From NCBI RefSeq assembly GCF_001542815.1, contig NZ_CP006994.1:1-25608 (forward strand): DNA of 25,608 nucleotides, given 5' to 3'. The stretch is from Methylobacterium sp. AMS5. GTDB lineage: Bacteria > Pseudomonadota > Alphaproteobacteria > Rhizobiales > Beijerinckiaceae. Shown here one piece after another: positions 7,798 through 16,235 of this stretch (within the stretch, counting starts at the first letter, position 1; each line of letters begins with the position of its first letter). The translations under genes were made by a program, and so were the position numbers. The notes under the pieces are model-generated. The model did no database searches. It worked only from the letters and a program-made list of their open reading frames with translations, and was not told the DNA's origin.

Positions 7798-8282
7798 TGA
7801 TAGACACAAGTGCCCTCTTCCGGATCGGCGATGCCGCTGAAGAGGCGGGCAATCTCGCACACGCCCTCAAGGCTTTCGAGCGAGGTGCCGCTCTCGGCAA
7901 TGTCGAATGTCTCTGTCGGTTGGCCTACCTGTTCGACACTGGCACAGGCGTCGAGGCCGATAAGGCTACGGCGATGCGGTTATATCAGCGCGCTTGGCGT
8001 AAGGAGCGAAACGTCGTGGCAGGATTAAACATCGCGATCCTTTATCGCGAGCGAAAGGACTGGCGAACGATGTTCCGCTGGTTCCAGCGCGTCTCGAATA
8101 CCGGAGACGGAAGCTCGCAGCTTGACATGGCGAAATGTTATTTGAGAGGGCGGGGAGTACAGCGCGACGTGCAGGCTGCGGTCCGTTGCTTGGCTGCTGC
8201 CGAGAGTTCGGTTTTCATTTCTGAATATGAACGAGAATTAGCCCGACGGCTGCTGCGGAAGCTTCGCATTCGTTCCGTATAA
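7797..8282 (+). CDS. Sel1/TPR-like repeat protein
   Basis: A 161-aa all-helical repeat protein with no signal peptide or membrane segment. At least two Sel1-type motifs are visible: ALGNVECLCRLAYLFDTGTG, continuing VEADKATAMRLYQRAW, and SSQLDMAKCYLRGRGV, continuing QRDVQAAVRCLAAAE. A degenerate copy lies between them. Sel1 proteins are protein-interaction scaffolds, so no reaction is implied. Its start overlaps the resolvase stop, so the two are probably co-translated, which is an unusual pairing. Base composition is slightly lower in GC than the resolvase. The role is unknown. Confidence 0.8.
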   Translation: MIDTSALFRIGDAAEEAGNLAHALKAFERGAALGNVECLCRLAYLFDTGTGVEADKATAMRLYQRAWRKERNVVAGLNIAILYRERKDWRTMFRWFQRVSNTGDGSSQLDMAKCYLRGRGVQRDVQAAVRCLAAAESSVFISEYERELARRLLRKLRIRSV

Positions 8283-8347
8283 CTGACTTCGGTGCCGTTT
8301 GACGATATCCACCTACAGCGACTTTCCACCAAACCCGGCCGCGCCGA

Positions 8348-8389
8348 GTGCCATTTACCGCTGACAGGCGGTGCCAATCAGCGCTGACA
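8348..8389 (-). mobile_element. Lone IS21-like terminus with tandem end repeats
   Basis: On the minus strand two 19-bp words, TGTCAGCGCTGATTGGCAC and TGTCAGCGGTAAATGGCAC, lie in tandem with a 23-bp period. Multiple TGTCAGCG-type repeats are a known feature of IS21-family ends. No istA/istB genes are near, so this would be a solo end left by deletion. The family assignment rests on my memory of the end sequence. Confidence 0.45.
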
Positions 8390-8559
8390 TTTACACGACG
8401 CGGCGCCACTGCGGCTTGTCAGAAAAACGTTCGTTTTATTTACATAATAACCATCCAAGACAGATCTAAACCCCCGAAGCCAGAGCCCGAGTTACCGGCT
8501 TACGAAAAGAGCCACGCCAGGGAGGATGGATGGAAAGCTGTTCGTGAGTGGAACGAACC

Positions 8560-8931
8560 TTACCACTCACAGAAATCCGTATGCTCGTGTCTGAGCCACG
8601 TACCACTGATCGCTCGAACATGAGGGCGCGTCACGGAGAGCTCGGCCATGAGCTGTCTCTCCAAAGTCACTCCGCCCTCGCGTCCATGAACCCTTCCGGC
8701 GAACCGGTAGTAGGATGCGTCGAACGACATGTATGGCCGGAGATGTACGAGCCGCTGGTCGTCGAGCGGCAGCCGTCCGCTGTCGAACGCTTGGCGGAGG
8801 ATGTCCCGATCGGTTTGGGTGAGGAATGGCATCAGATCGAGGTTCGCACCCTCGGTACGTCCGAGTTGGATACCCTGGGCGCGCGTGACGACGGTCAGCC
8901 TCTCCTCCAGTCGGGCCGCGGTCGCACTCAT
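8560..8931 (-). CDS. Hypothetical protein
   Basis: A 123-aa frame on the minus strand (MSATAARLEERLTVVTRA onward) with a plausible folded pattern: an N-terminal helix, LMPFLTQTDRDILRQAF, then RLVHLRPYMSFDASYYRF. I do not recognise the family. A faint likeness to helical tails of nucleotidyltransferase-associated domains is not enough to assign it. The overlapping plus-strand frame from 8548 has implausible composition before the barnase tail, which favours the minus-strand reading here. No good ribosome-binding site was seen, and the frame is open further upstream to 9030, so the start is uncertain. Confidence 0.35.
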   Translation of the reverse strand: MSATAARLEERLTVVTRAQGIQLGRTEGANLDLMPFLTQTDRDILRQAFDSGRLPLDDQRLVHLRPYMSFDASYYRFAGRVHGREGGVTLERQLMAELSVTRPHVRAISGTWLRHEHTDFCEW

Positions 8932-8997
8932 TCTCGCGCAAGGCATGAAGAGTGCCCTCACACTCGGAAATGTCTCGCCGCGACTGCGGGCTCGCCG

Positions 8998-9141
8998 GAT
9001 CCGTCTGGATATTACACAGAGTGGGTACATCCTACACCTGGCCTTAATGGCGCTGGTCCTCAGCGCATTGTTTCAGGAAATGGTAGAGAACTGTTCTATA
9101 CGCCCGATCATTACACGACATTCATTCGACTGAGTCCATAA
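8998..9141 (+). pseudogene. Barnase-family RNase toxin, C-terminal fragment
   Basis: The frame ending at 9141 closes with GYYTEWVHPTPGLNGAGPQR and then IVSGNGRELFYTPDHYTTFI, the C-terminal half of a barnase/ribonuclease N1-type domain. The glutamate in YYTEW, the arginine in GAGPQR and the histidine in PDHYTTF line up with barnase Glu73, Arg87 and His102. The N-terminal helices and first strand of the fold are missing. Upstream sequence in the same frame has no toxin or delivery domain, so this is a tail without a body. A barstar gene follows 12 bp later with a strong ribosome-binding site. It is an orphan polymorphic-toxin tip, most likely not expressed. Confidence 0.8.
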
Positions 9142-9153
9142 AAAGGAGGGGTC

Positions 9154-9575
9154 ATGAGCAGATTATTTATATATAATAGAGATCACATGGTCGAAAATGA
9201 TGGTAATGAGTCTTTATATTTCGTCCCAGCTAAATTAAAAGATGAAAAAAGTTTGTATAAATTTTTTTATCAACTGGATTGCCCCCTGATTACTTTGGGT
9301 TCAACTGGGATGCACTTCTTGATTCACTCCGAGATCTTAGCTGGGTGAAAACCAAATCAGTGACCTTGATACATAGCGATATTCCATTTTTAAATGATAA
9401 GGAAATCTGCAATATATACTTAGATATTCTTCAAACTGCAGTCATGGATTGGAGGAGGCCCGAAAATACCACGTTACTATAATTGCCTCCAGGATCTACT
9501 TATGTAAATCATGATTTCAGCGTAGTTTTTCCCCAAAACTGCGAAAGTGTTGTATCGGAAATTTTAGATGAATAA
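9154..9575 (+). pseudogene. Barstar-family immunity gene, broken by a frameshift and a stop
   Basis: Barstar proteins bind and block barnase RNases. The gene starts at ATG 9154 after AAGGAGGG (9143-9150) and reads MSRLFIYNRDHMVEND to KFFYQLDC in one frame. The barstar signature PDYFGFNWDALLDSLRDLSW then continues in another frame from about 9283. A 1-nt loss near the C-run at 9280-9286 would explain this. The second frame hits TAA at 9480, yet the following codons still read as a barstar C-terminus (HDFSVVFPQNCESVVSEILD) up to TAA 9573. It is therefore doubly damaged, unless sequencing errors are involved. AT-rich composition contrasts with the plasmid backbone. Confidence 0.8.
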
Positions 9576-9614
9576 TTATAATAACTGAAAACCGAAATTT
9601 GTATATTTCGCAAG

Positions 9615-9952
9615 TGATCCGCCCCCATCGAAGTGGTCCGCCCTGAGGTATGGCCTGCAGGCCAGGACGAGGACGGATAGATGGGAACGACGAGGCACAA
9701 GCCGGAGGATGTGGTCGCCAAGCTGCGGCAGGCGGACGTGCTGATTGCGCAGGGCCAGAGCGTGGCCGACGTGATCCGCGCCCTCGGTGTGACCGAGGTG
9801 ACGTACGACCGTTGGCGCAAGGAGTTCGGCGGCCTGAAGACGGATCAGGTCCGGCGGATGAAGGACTTGGAGATCGAGAACGCGCGGCTGCGGCGGCTCG
9901 TGGCCGACCTGTCCCTGGAGAAGCAGGTGCTGGCGGACGTCGCCTCGGAAAA
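9615..9952 (+). mobile_element. IS3-family remnant (left end and orfA)
   Basis: Composition jumps from AT-rich to GC-rich at TGATCCGCCCCCATCG (9615), a plausible IS3-type terminus. orfA starts at ATG 9681: MGTTRHKPEDVVAKLRQADV, an HTH, then the leucine-zipper stretch MKDLEIENARLRRLVADLSL ending EKQVLADVASENF. OrfA proteins of this group normally end close to that point. All of orfB, the catalytic DDE part, is missing, so the element is dead. The reading frame runs on into unrelated DNA until 10013. Confidence 0.8.
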
Positions 9953-10149
9953 CTTCTCTATTCGGGACTCATCGGTCAACTCCCCTGCGTGCTCATCTCT
10001 ATCCAGTGCGTGAACGGTCCTGCGGAGTTCTTGCTTCTCTCCGAGGTCGGCGCGTGCCGCCTCATGATGGGATCAGAGGGAGTGGGCGGAGCCATCTAAG
10101 CCGCGCGCTCGGCAAAACCGGCGCTCGAGTTTCCTCGGTCTCACCCGCT
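9953..10149. other. Unassigned junction DNA between two IS remnants
   Basis: About 200 bp lie between the end of the IS3 orfA match and the first recognisable IS701 codons. I see no gene or repeat. It may be the degraded middle of either element. Confidence 0.3.
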
Positions 10150-10624
10150 CCGATCTGGGGCAACAACCGCCATCTGCCGGGCGAGGAGGTCTGGCTGGTG
10201 GGCGAGTGGCGCACCTCTGGCGAACGCAAATTCTATCTGACCAACCTGCCGCCCCGCACGACCCGGCGCATCCTGGCCGGCACGATCAAGGCGCGCTGGG
10301 TCTGCGAGCAGGCCCACCAGCAGATGAAGGAAGAACTCGGCCTCGACCACTTCGAGGGCCGCTCCTGGACCGGCCTGCACCGGCACGCGCTGATGACGTG
10401 CATCGCCTGCGCCTATCTGCAACACCTCCGTCTCACAGGACCCGACCGGACGGAGAGGGGGAAAAAAGGTGGCCGGCCTACCGGGCCCGCCACCGTCTCC
10501 GAGCCTGCCCGCCGTGCGTCAGGCCATCATCGGTCGCTTGTTCGTGGCGGTCATCCCGCCCGTGCAATGCCCGCACTGTCAGCGACGCTTCCGGCTGCCG
10601 TCTGACCTCAAAGTGCCCAGGTAG
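10150..10624 (+). pseudogene. IS701-family transposase, C-terminal remnant with frameshift
   Basis: The frame contains a DDE transposase C-terminus of the IS701 type: KFYLTNLPPRTTRRILAGTI, then KARWVCEQAHQQMKEELGLD and HFEGRSWTGLHRHALMTCIA. Near 10460-10470 (a GGGGGAAAAAA run) the homologous reading shifts frame. The natural C-terminus LPAVRQAIIGRLFVAVIPPV, QCPHCQRRF and LPSDLKVPR is in the next frame, ending at TAG 10622. The N-terminal two thirds, with the first catalytic aspartates, are absent. An IS630 element is inserted 3 bp after the stop. Confidence 0.75.
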
Positions 10625-10626
10625 TG

Positions 10627-11718
10627 CTAGTGGTCTGAGTTGGAAGTTCGTTGGCAGAAGCGTTTGATGCTGGCGAGGATGGCGTCGGCTGACTTGGTCC
10701 AGACGAACGGCTTCGGCTCGGCGTTGGTCTGGTCGATGTAGGCGTGGATGGCGGCTTCAAGATCGCCCGTGGTCTCGAACACGCCGCGTTGAAGCTGGCG
10801 CCGCGTCAGCAGCGCGAACCAGCCCTCGACGAGGTTGAGCCAAGAGGCCGAGGTCGGCGTGAAGTGCAGGTGCCAGCGCGGACGCTTCAGCAGCCAGTCG
10901 TGGATGAGCTTGGTCTTGTGTGTGGCCGCGTTGTCGAGAACCAGGTGCACATCGAGATCCTTCGGCACATCGGCCTCGACCTGATCGAGAAAGGCGCGGA
11001 ACTCGATGGAGCGATGACGCCGTGCGCAAGGGCCGATGACGCGACCGGCCTGTACGTCGAGCGCCGCGAACAGGTCGGTCGTACCAGCCCGTCGGTAGTC
11101 GTGGGTCTGGCGCTCGGGCTGGCCGGGGCGCATCGGCATCACCGGCGCGGTGCCGGTCAGCGCCTGGATCTGCGGCTTCTCATCGACACACAGCACCACG
11201 GCGCGGTGCGGTGGGGCCATGTAGAGGCCGACGACATCCCGGACCTTGTCGACGAAAGCCGGGTCGGTCGACAGTTTGAAGGCCTCGATCTTGTGCGGCT
11301 GCAGCCCGAAGGCACGCCAGATCCGCGAGACCATGGTCTGGCTCATGCCGACCCGCCGGGCCATGGCGCGTGTCGACCAGTGGGTGGCGTTCTCCGGCTG
11401 GCTCTCCAGGGTGCGCGTGATCATCTGTTCGATCTCGGTATCCGCGACCTGGCGCGGAGCGCCGGACCGGGGCAGGTCGACGAGACCGTCGAGGCGGTGC
11501 GCCAGGAAACGGGTGCGCCATGTCGTGACGCTCATGCGGCTGACGCCGAGCGCACGAGCGATGCCGCTGTTGGTCGAACCCGGCTCAGCGCAGGCCAGCA
11601 CGATGCGCGCACGCTGGGCGAGAGCCTGGCCGACATTGCGACGGCGCACCAGGCCTTGCAGCCGCGTGCGCTCATCCCCGGTCAGATCAAGGTGCGCTGG
11701 CTTGGGACCACGGGCCAT
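10627..11718 (-). CDS. IS630-family transposase
   Basis: A 363-aa Tc1/mariner-like transposase that inserts at TA. N-terminal HTH domains ([19 protein letters not shown] and [20 protein letters not shown]) are followed by the DDE domain, with [27 protein letters not shown] and [20 protein letters not shown]. All catalytic positions are present and the frame is uninterrupted. ATG 11718 starts at [14 protein letters not shown]; the frame is open 16 codons further upstream without homology. The stop codon TAG is completed by the duplicated TA target plus the next flanking base. Confidence 0.93.
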   Translation of the reverse strand: MARGPKPAHLDLTGDERTRLQGLVRRRNVGQALAQRARIVLACAEPGSTNSGIARALGVSRMSVTTWRTRFLAHRLDGLVDLPRSGAPRQVADTEIEQMITRTLESQPENATHWSTRAMARRVGMSQTMVSRIWRAFGLQPHKIEAFKLSTDPAFVDKVRDVVGLYMAPPHRAVVLCVDEKPQIQALTGTAPVMPMRPGQPERQTHDYRRAGTTDLFAALDVQAGRVIGPCARRHRSIEFRAFLDQVEADVPKDLDVHLVLDNAATHKTKLIHDWLLKRPRWHLHFTPTSASWLNLVEGWFALLTRRQLQRGVFETTGDLEAAIHAYIDQTNAEPKPFVWTKSADAILASIKRFCQRTSNSDH

Positions 11719-11798
11719 CGTAGCGACCTCCTCGTAGAAGGCCGCCACATGGTGCTCGCGCGACAAAACCGCAAGGAAACTTCCAACTCACACCACTA
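10628..11798 (-). mobile_element. Intact IS630-family element with TA duplications
   Basis: Terminal inverted repeats of 19 bp (GTGGTCTGAGTTGGAAGTT at 10630-10648 and its complement ending at 11796, one mismatch) bound a 1167-bp element. TA target duplications lie at 10628-10629 and 11797-11798. The transposase occupies most of it. It landed just after the IS701 remnant and looks like the most recent insertion in the toxin island. Confidence 0.92.
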
Positions 11799-11887
11799 GG
11801 GCAGGGATATGTATGGCTCGCCTGCGCGCAGCGACATTGCATTTCATTTTCCGGTTCGATTGATCGAATTTGTTGATTGCGTCGGAA

Positions 11888-12184
11888 TTATTCGATTACT
11901 ACATCTAATATTCCAGTGCATAACGTCTTGATCGGACCATCTCTCAATTCAATTTGAATCCCTTTTATAATATTTGCAGGTTTTGTATCCGAGTCCAAAA
12001 TAGCGATTGCTAATGCCGACCCTTTTGATAGTCCATTTGCGCCGTCAGAAATTATTTTACCTGGAAACATATCGTTGCCGATCAAAAAATTTGGCCTCGA
12101 ATTATAGTCAAAAACAATATTATAAGAATTTTTTTCATCAATTTTTTCAATATTGATTGAAAACTTTCTCTCTTTGACGCTCAT
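11888..12184 (-). CDS. Hypothetical AT-rich gene in the immunity island
   Basis: A 98-aa intact frame starting MSVKERKFSINIEKIDEKNS and ending TGILDVVIE, with GGAGG 7 nt before ATG 12184. It is soluble, predicted mainly beta, with a central LIGNDMFPGKIISDGANGLS stretch. I do not recognise the family. The low GC is the same as in the neighbouring immunity genes, and it lies back-to-back with a toxin tail at 12197. The setting suggests an immunity protein, but it faces away from the neighbouring tail, so its partner toxin is not obvious. Confidence 0.6.
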   Translation of the reverse strand: MSVKERKFSINIEKIDEKNSYNIVFDYNSRPNFLIGNDMFPGKIISDGANGLSKGSALAIAILDSDTKPANIIKGIQIELRDGPIKTLCTGILDVVIE

Positions 12185-12196
12185 GGTCTACCTCCG

Positions 12197-12445
12197 ATGC
12201 TGTCTAGTACTCGTATTCCATATCTGACGGCACAAGATGCTCAGCGCTTGGGTGAATCATGGGTGGGGCCAGGGCATAGAGTTTCTTCCACGGATGGCAC
12301 AACACTCATAAGCGCCGACGGACTCCGTCAATACCGACCGCCTTCAAATAAGCCGAGGATTGGCAAAACGCAGGCAAATTTTGAACAAAGGTTGCGACCA
12401 GGTGGTCAGCGGCAAATCAATGGACATTTGGATATCTTTCCATGA
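12197..12445 (+). pseudogene. Polymorphic-toxin C-terminal tail, orphan
   Basis: An 82-aa frame that looks like the end of a secreted toxin rather than a whole protein. Its closing part is DGTTLISADGLRQYRPPSNK, then PRIGKTQANFEQRL and RQINGHLDIFP. ADGLRQYRPPS and NGHLDI resemble the ends of polymorphic-toxin tips I have seen annotated only generically. There is no ribosome-binding site before ATG 12197, and in-frame extension upstream meets TGA at 12158, so any delivery domain is absent. Its stop overlaps the Imm8 start as ATGA, the normal toxin-immunity arrangement. The catalytic type is not assigned. Confidence 0.6.
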
Positions 12446-12804
12446 AATTAGTAATCCCAGAACTAAAACGCATCCATTCTCCGGATAAAGATATTCTTGA
12501 ATTTGAAGAGGAATTCAAAAATGATCCATATTGTATCTTGATACAAGCGATGTATGGAATCCATGGTCAAGAAGGAGACGAATCATTCGATATATTGGTG
12601 TGCAACCCATCTTGGATCGAGTTAGAGGCTAATAATGGCATTTTTTCGGGGAGACATTACTTTATTACGACCAGATTTGACATTGACGTTATAAAAAAAT
12701 TCCTAATTGATATCGCATTAAATTGCGCGGCCTCAAGTTGGCAGGAAGCTGCCGAGAGATTAGGCAGATATGGAAAGTGGGAATTCGAAGATTACATTGA
12801 ATAG
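12442..12804 (+). CDS. Imm8-family immunity protein
   Basis: A 120-aa protein with the layout of the Imm8 immunity family: an opening IHSPDKDILEFEEEF, then YCILIQAMYGIHGQEGDESF, DILVCNPSWIELEAN, IFSGRHYFITTRFDID and the ending GRYGKWEFEDYIE. Imm8 proteins neutralise a cognate polymorphic-toxin tip in the cytoplasm. The gene overlaps the toxin tail by 4 bp and has no clear ribosome-binding site of its own. It would originally have been translated by coupling, and in this orphan state it may be poorly expressed unless read from an outside promoter. AT-rich composition indicates transfer. Confidence 0.8.
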   Translation: MKLVIPELKRIHSPDKDILEFEEEFKNDPYCILIQAMYGIHGQEGDESFDILVCNPSWIELEANNGIFSGRHYFITTRFDIDVIKKFLIDIALNCAASSWQEAAERLGRYGKWEFEDYIE

Positions 12805-12824
12805 TTATTAGATAAAATCCATAG

Positions 12825-12986
12825 TTATCGGAGTTAATCTTTTGTAATGCAGTGCCGTATGTTGAAAAATTTTTTGACAATAAGGAATTGATCCAGCTTT
12901 GGGAGACGGGCCAGTCTCCCGGCCTCACAAATTTACAAAGGCAAAGATTTCTAATGAAACTAAAAAATTTGGAGGCTGAAAGTTGA
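12825..12986 (+). pseudogene. Second orphan toxin tail (unknown type)
   Basis: An open stretch without its own start reads LSELIFCNAVPYVEKFFDNK, then ELIQLWETGQSPGLTNLQRQ and RFLMKLKNLEAES, stopping at TGA 12984. It is a helical, charged segment typical of a toxin C-terminus. The frame is blocked by TAG 12822 upstream. The stop overlaps the TTG start of the next gene. I infer a second displaced toxin tip with its immunity gene. The family is unrecognised. Confidence 0.5.
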
Positions 12987-13273
12987 GGCTGATTGGTAGA
13001 TGGCTTATCAATGCCGAAGATGATAAAGCAATGTTGAGGTTTGGGAGGGTAAAAGTTGAATTCTATGAAGATGGAAACTTAATCTATAAGATCGAAGGCG
13101 ATGAAGCGGATCAGATAATTAAATTATCCTATTATGTGTCCGGTAATAAAATTGTAACTACCCAGCCATCGGCTCCAAAGACTGAATATACTACTTTCTT
13201 TTTTACTGAGACGGGATCGCTATTGTTGGAATTTGATGGTCTATATTGCGAATTTATCCGCGACAATGCTTGA
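12983..13273 (+). CDS. Putative immunity protein (unrecognised family)
   Basis: A 96-aa intact protein starting at TTG 12983 with GGAGG at 12971-12975. The pattern is a small beta-barrel: IGRWLINAEDDKAMLRFGRV, FYEDGNLIYKI, QIIKLSYYVSGNKIVTTQPS, then TEYTTFFFTETGSLLLEFDG and CEFIRD. The GxW opening and alternating strands recall lipocalin-like stress or immunity proteins. It overlaps the preceding toxin tail by 4 bp, shares the AT-rich composition of the island and is cytoplasmic (no signal peptide). Function as immunity protein is inferred from position only. Confidence 0.65.
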   Translation: MRLIGRWLINAEDDKAMLRFGRVKVEFYEDGNLIYKIEGDEADQIIKLSYYVSGNKIVTTQPSAPKTEYTTFFFTETGSLLLEFDGLYCEFIRDNA

Positions 13274-13422
13274 TATAAATCTACAGTTCGATCTCAATCT
13301 GAAGGCCACCTCCCGCATTGGAAGATTAATATTTATATAAATGCGCCAGAAATTATCCGAAAGCACGTATCAAAATTACGTCCGAATCTAAAACTTATGC
13401 TGTGAACAACTAATTATCAACA

Positions 13423-14887
<1,465 letters not shown>

Positions 14888-15023
14888 GGACGCGATTGGC
14901 ACCAAGCAGCCCCGCCTCCCGAACGGACGCGCTGTTGACCGAAGCGGACAGGCGTGTGGAGAAGGCCTTCGTCGATCAGGGCTACAACGGACCGAAGGCG
15001 ACCGCCGCTGCAAGACCCCGAAC
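14888..15023 (+). mobile_element. IS5-like transposase scrap
   Basis: In frame with the broken gspE, the segment around VEKAFVDQGYNGPKATAA resembles the conserved middle region of IS5-family transposases (typically FVDQGYTG). About 130 bp remain between the gspE break at 14888 and the DUF6118 stop at 15024. An IS5-like insertion followed by deletion could have removed the gspE 3' end. No inverted repeats were found. Confidence 0.5.
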
Positions 15024-15749
15024 CTACTGCGCCGGCACCGACACGATGAGCGTGCAACGCTGCTCCTTCCCGGCCTTCGCCGCCGCCTCCCGGCACCCGG
15101 ACAGCACCTCTCTGTTGACCTGGACCAAGCGGCTCGCATCGAGAATCCCTTGCCAGCCCACCGGGCTGCCCGCCTGCATCAGCGTCCCCCCGGCCCTCCA
15201 GCGGTCGGCGTTCAGCACCGTGGCGGCGACGCTCATCTCCACCGAGCTCGGCAGCACCCGCGGCAGGAACAGCACCGCCAGGACCCCGCCCAGGAAGGCC
15301 GCCCCACCGACACCGCCGAGCCACAGGTTCTGCCGCCGCCGCTCCCGCACGCCCTCGACATGCGCCGCGAGCTGGCCCCGCACACGCTCCATGTTCTTCG
15401 TCTGCCGCTCCAACCCCTGCACGGCCATCTGGACGAGCCCTTCGGCGCGGCTCTCCATCACCCGGGCGTAGTGCTCCGCGCTGTGGCGCAGCAGCGGCGA
15501 CTGTTCCACCGCCCGCAGCCGCTCGCCCACCGTCGCGAGCCCCTGGGTCAGCCGGGCGAGGTCGGTCCCGTAATCGACCACCGCGCCCTGCCGTTCGAAC
15601 CGGTCGAAGGCCGCCTCCACCCCGCGGCGGATCACCCCCATCTCCCCGCCGAGATCGGCCGCCAATCCCTCCACCGTCGCTCGCAGCGCCGCGAAGGCCG
15701 CGCTCGCATCGTCGTCCGCCGCGTCGGCCTCGGCGAACTTCGGGTCTAG
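15024..15749 (-). pseudogene. DUF6118 gene, main 3' part (split by nested ISs)
   Basis: This encodes most of a traA-linked protein of the DUF6118 type. The order is a helical N-terminal region (ASAAFAALRATVEGLAADLG), a coiled-coil middle (GLERQTKNMERVRGQLAAHV), one transmembrane helix (LWLGGVGGAAFLGGVLAVLF) and a C-terminal domain with two cysteines ending TLIVSVPAQ. The 5' end is cut at 15750 by an IS481 element. Joining it to 18379-18339, counting the TCTAG duplication once, restores one uninterrupted frame of 253 residues. Without that join there is no normal start. The inner-membrane anchor and position after traA suggest a conjugation accessory role, which is unproven. Confidence 0.8.
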
Positions 15750-15993
15750 CTGTACGGTCCCGGCATGTGGTGCGACGGATCGACTCTGAAGCGTTCGGGC
15801 TCTTTGGTCCAGGCTTGGCAGATGCGTTCGTAGGGTGTCAGGCCGCGTAGCGTCTTGAGGCGGCGGGCGTGGTTGTAGGCATCCACGAAGAGCTGGAGGT
15901 GATCTCTGAGCTGATCGTGGCTGTCGTAATGGTAGCGCTTGACCGTCGCATCCTTGATCGTGCGGTTCATCCGTTCGACCTGGCCGTTATCCG
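15746..15993 (-). pseudogene. IS481 transposase, 3' part
   Basis: This is the C-terminal piece of the split transposase: DNGQVERMNRTIKDATVKRY, then HYDSHDQLRDHLQLFVDAYN and RLKTLRGLTPYERICQAW, ending MPGPYS. It holds the third catalytic residue, the glutamate in QVERMNR. The stop codon TAG (15746-15748) and part of the last serine codon lie outside the inverted repeat, in the CTAG target duplication. Confidence 0.9.
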
Positions 15994-16235
15994 GCATGAT
16001 GACCCTCGGTGCCCTCGCGTTCCGCTGATCTTCGGATCGGCGCTATGGTGAGCCCATCCGGGACACGGGGCACCGGGAGCACGTGCGTGCGGGCAGGCCG
16101 ACCCTTAGACGATGGGCTGCGAGCCCGAGCCGTTATCTGGCCGCCCCTGCGGCTCGCCCGGATGCGCTGCGAGCGCGGATCCGTAGTTGCCGTGTTGCCC
16201 GCCAGCTCCCGCAATCGAGACGAGGAGACAGGCTC
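15994..16235 (+). ncRNA. Probable IS110 bridge RNA region
   Basis: IS110-group elements encode a structured bridge RNA in the left non-coding end, with loops that pair to target and donor DNA. Here an 8-bp stem capped by a TTCG tetraloop (16023-16030 with 16035-16042, one G-U pair) is enclosed by CGGTGCCC (16007-16014) pairing GGGCACCG (16068-16075). Further on, GAGCCG (16127-16132) and CGGCTC (16150-16155) close a loop region. The word GCCGTTATC (16129-16137) is identical to the left flank of the insertion at 15983-15991, as expected for a left target guide. RNA ends are not determined. Confidence 0.65.

Noticed and set aside
8548..9141. A 197-aa plus-strand protein ending in the barnase tail
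   Set aside because: Only the last 45 or so residues resemble a protein family. The upstream part has random composition and no ribosome-binding site, so the start at 8548 is accidental.
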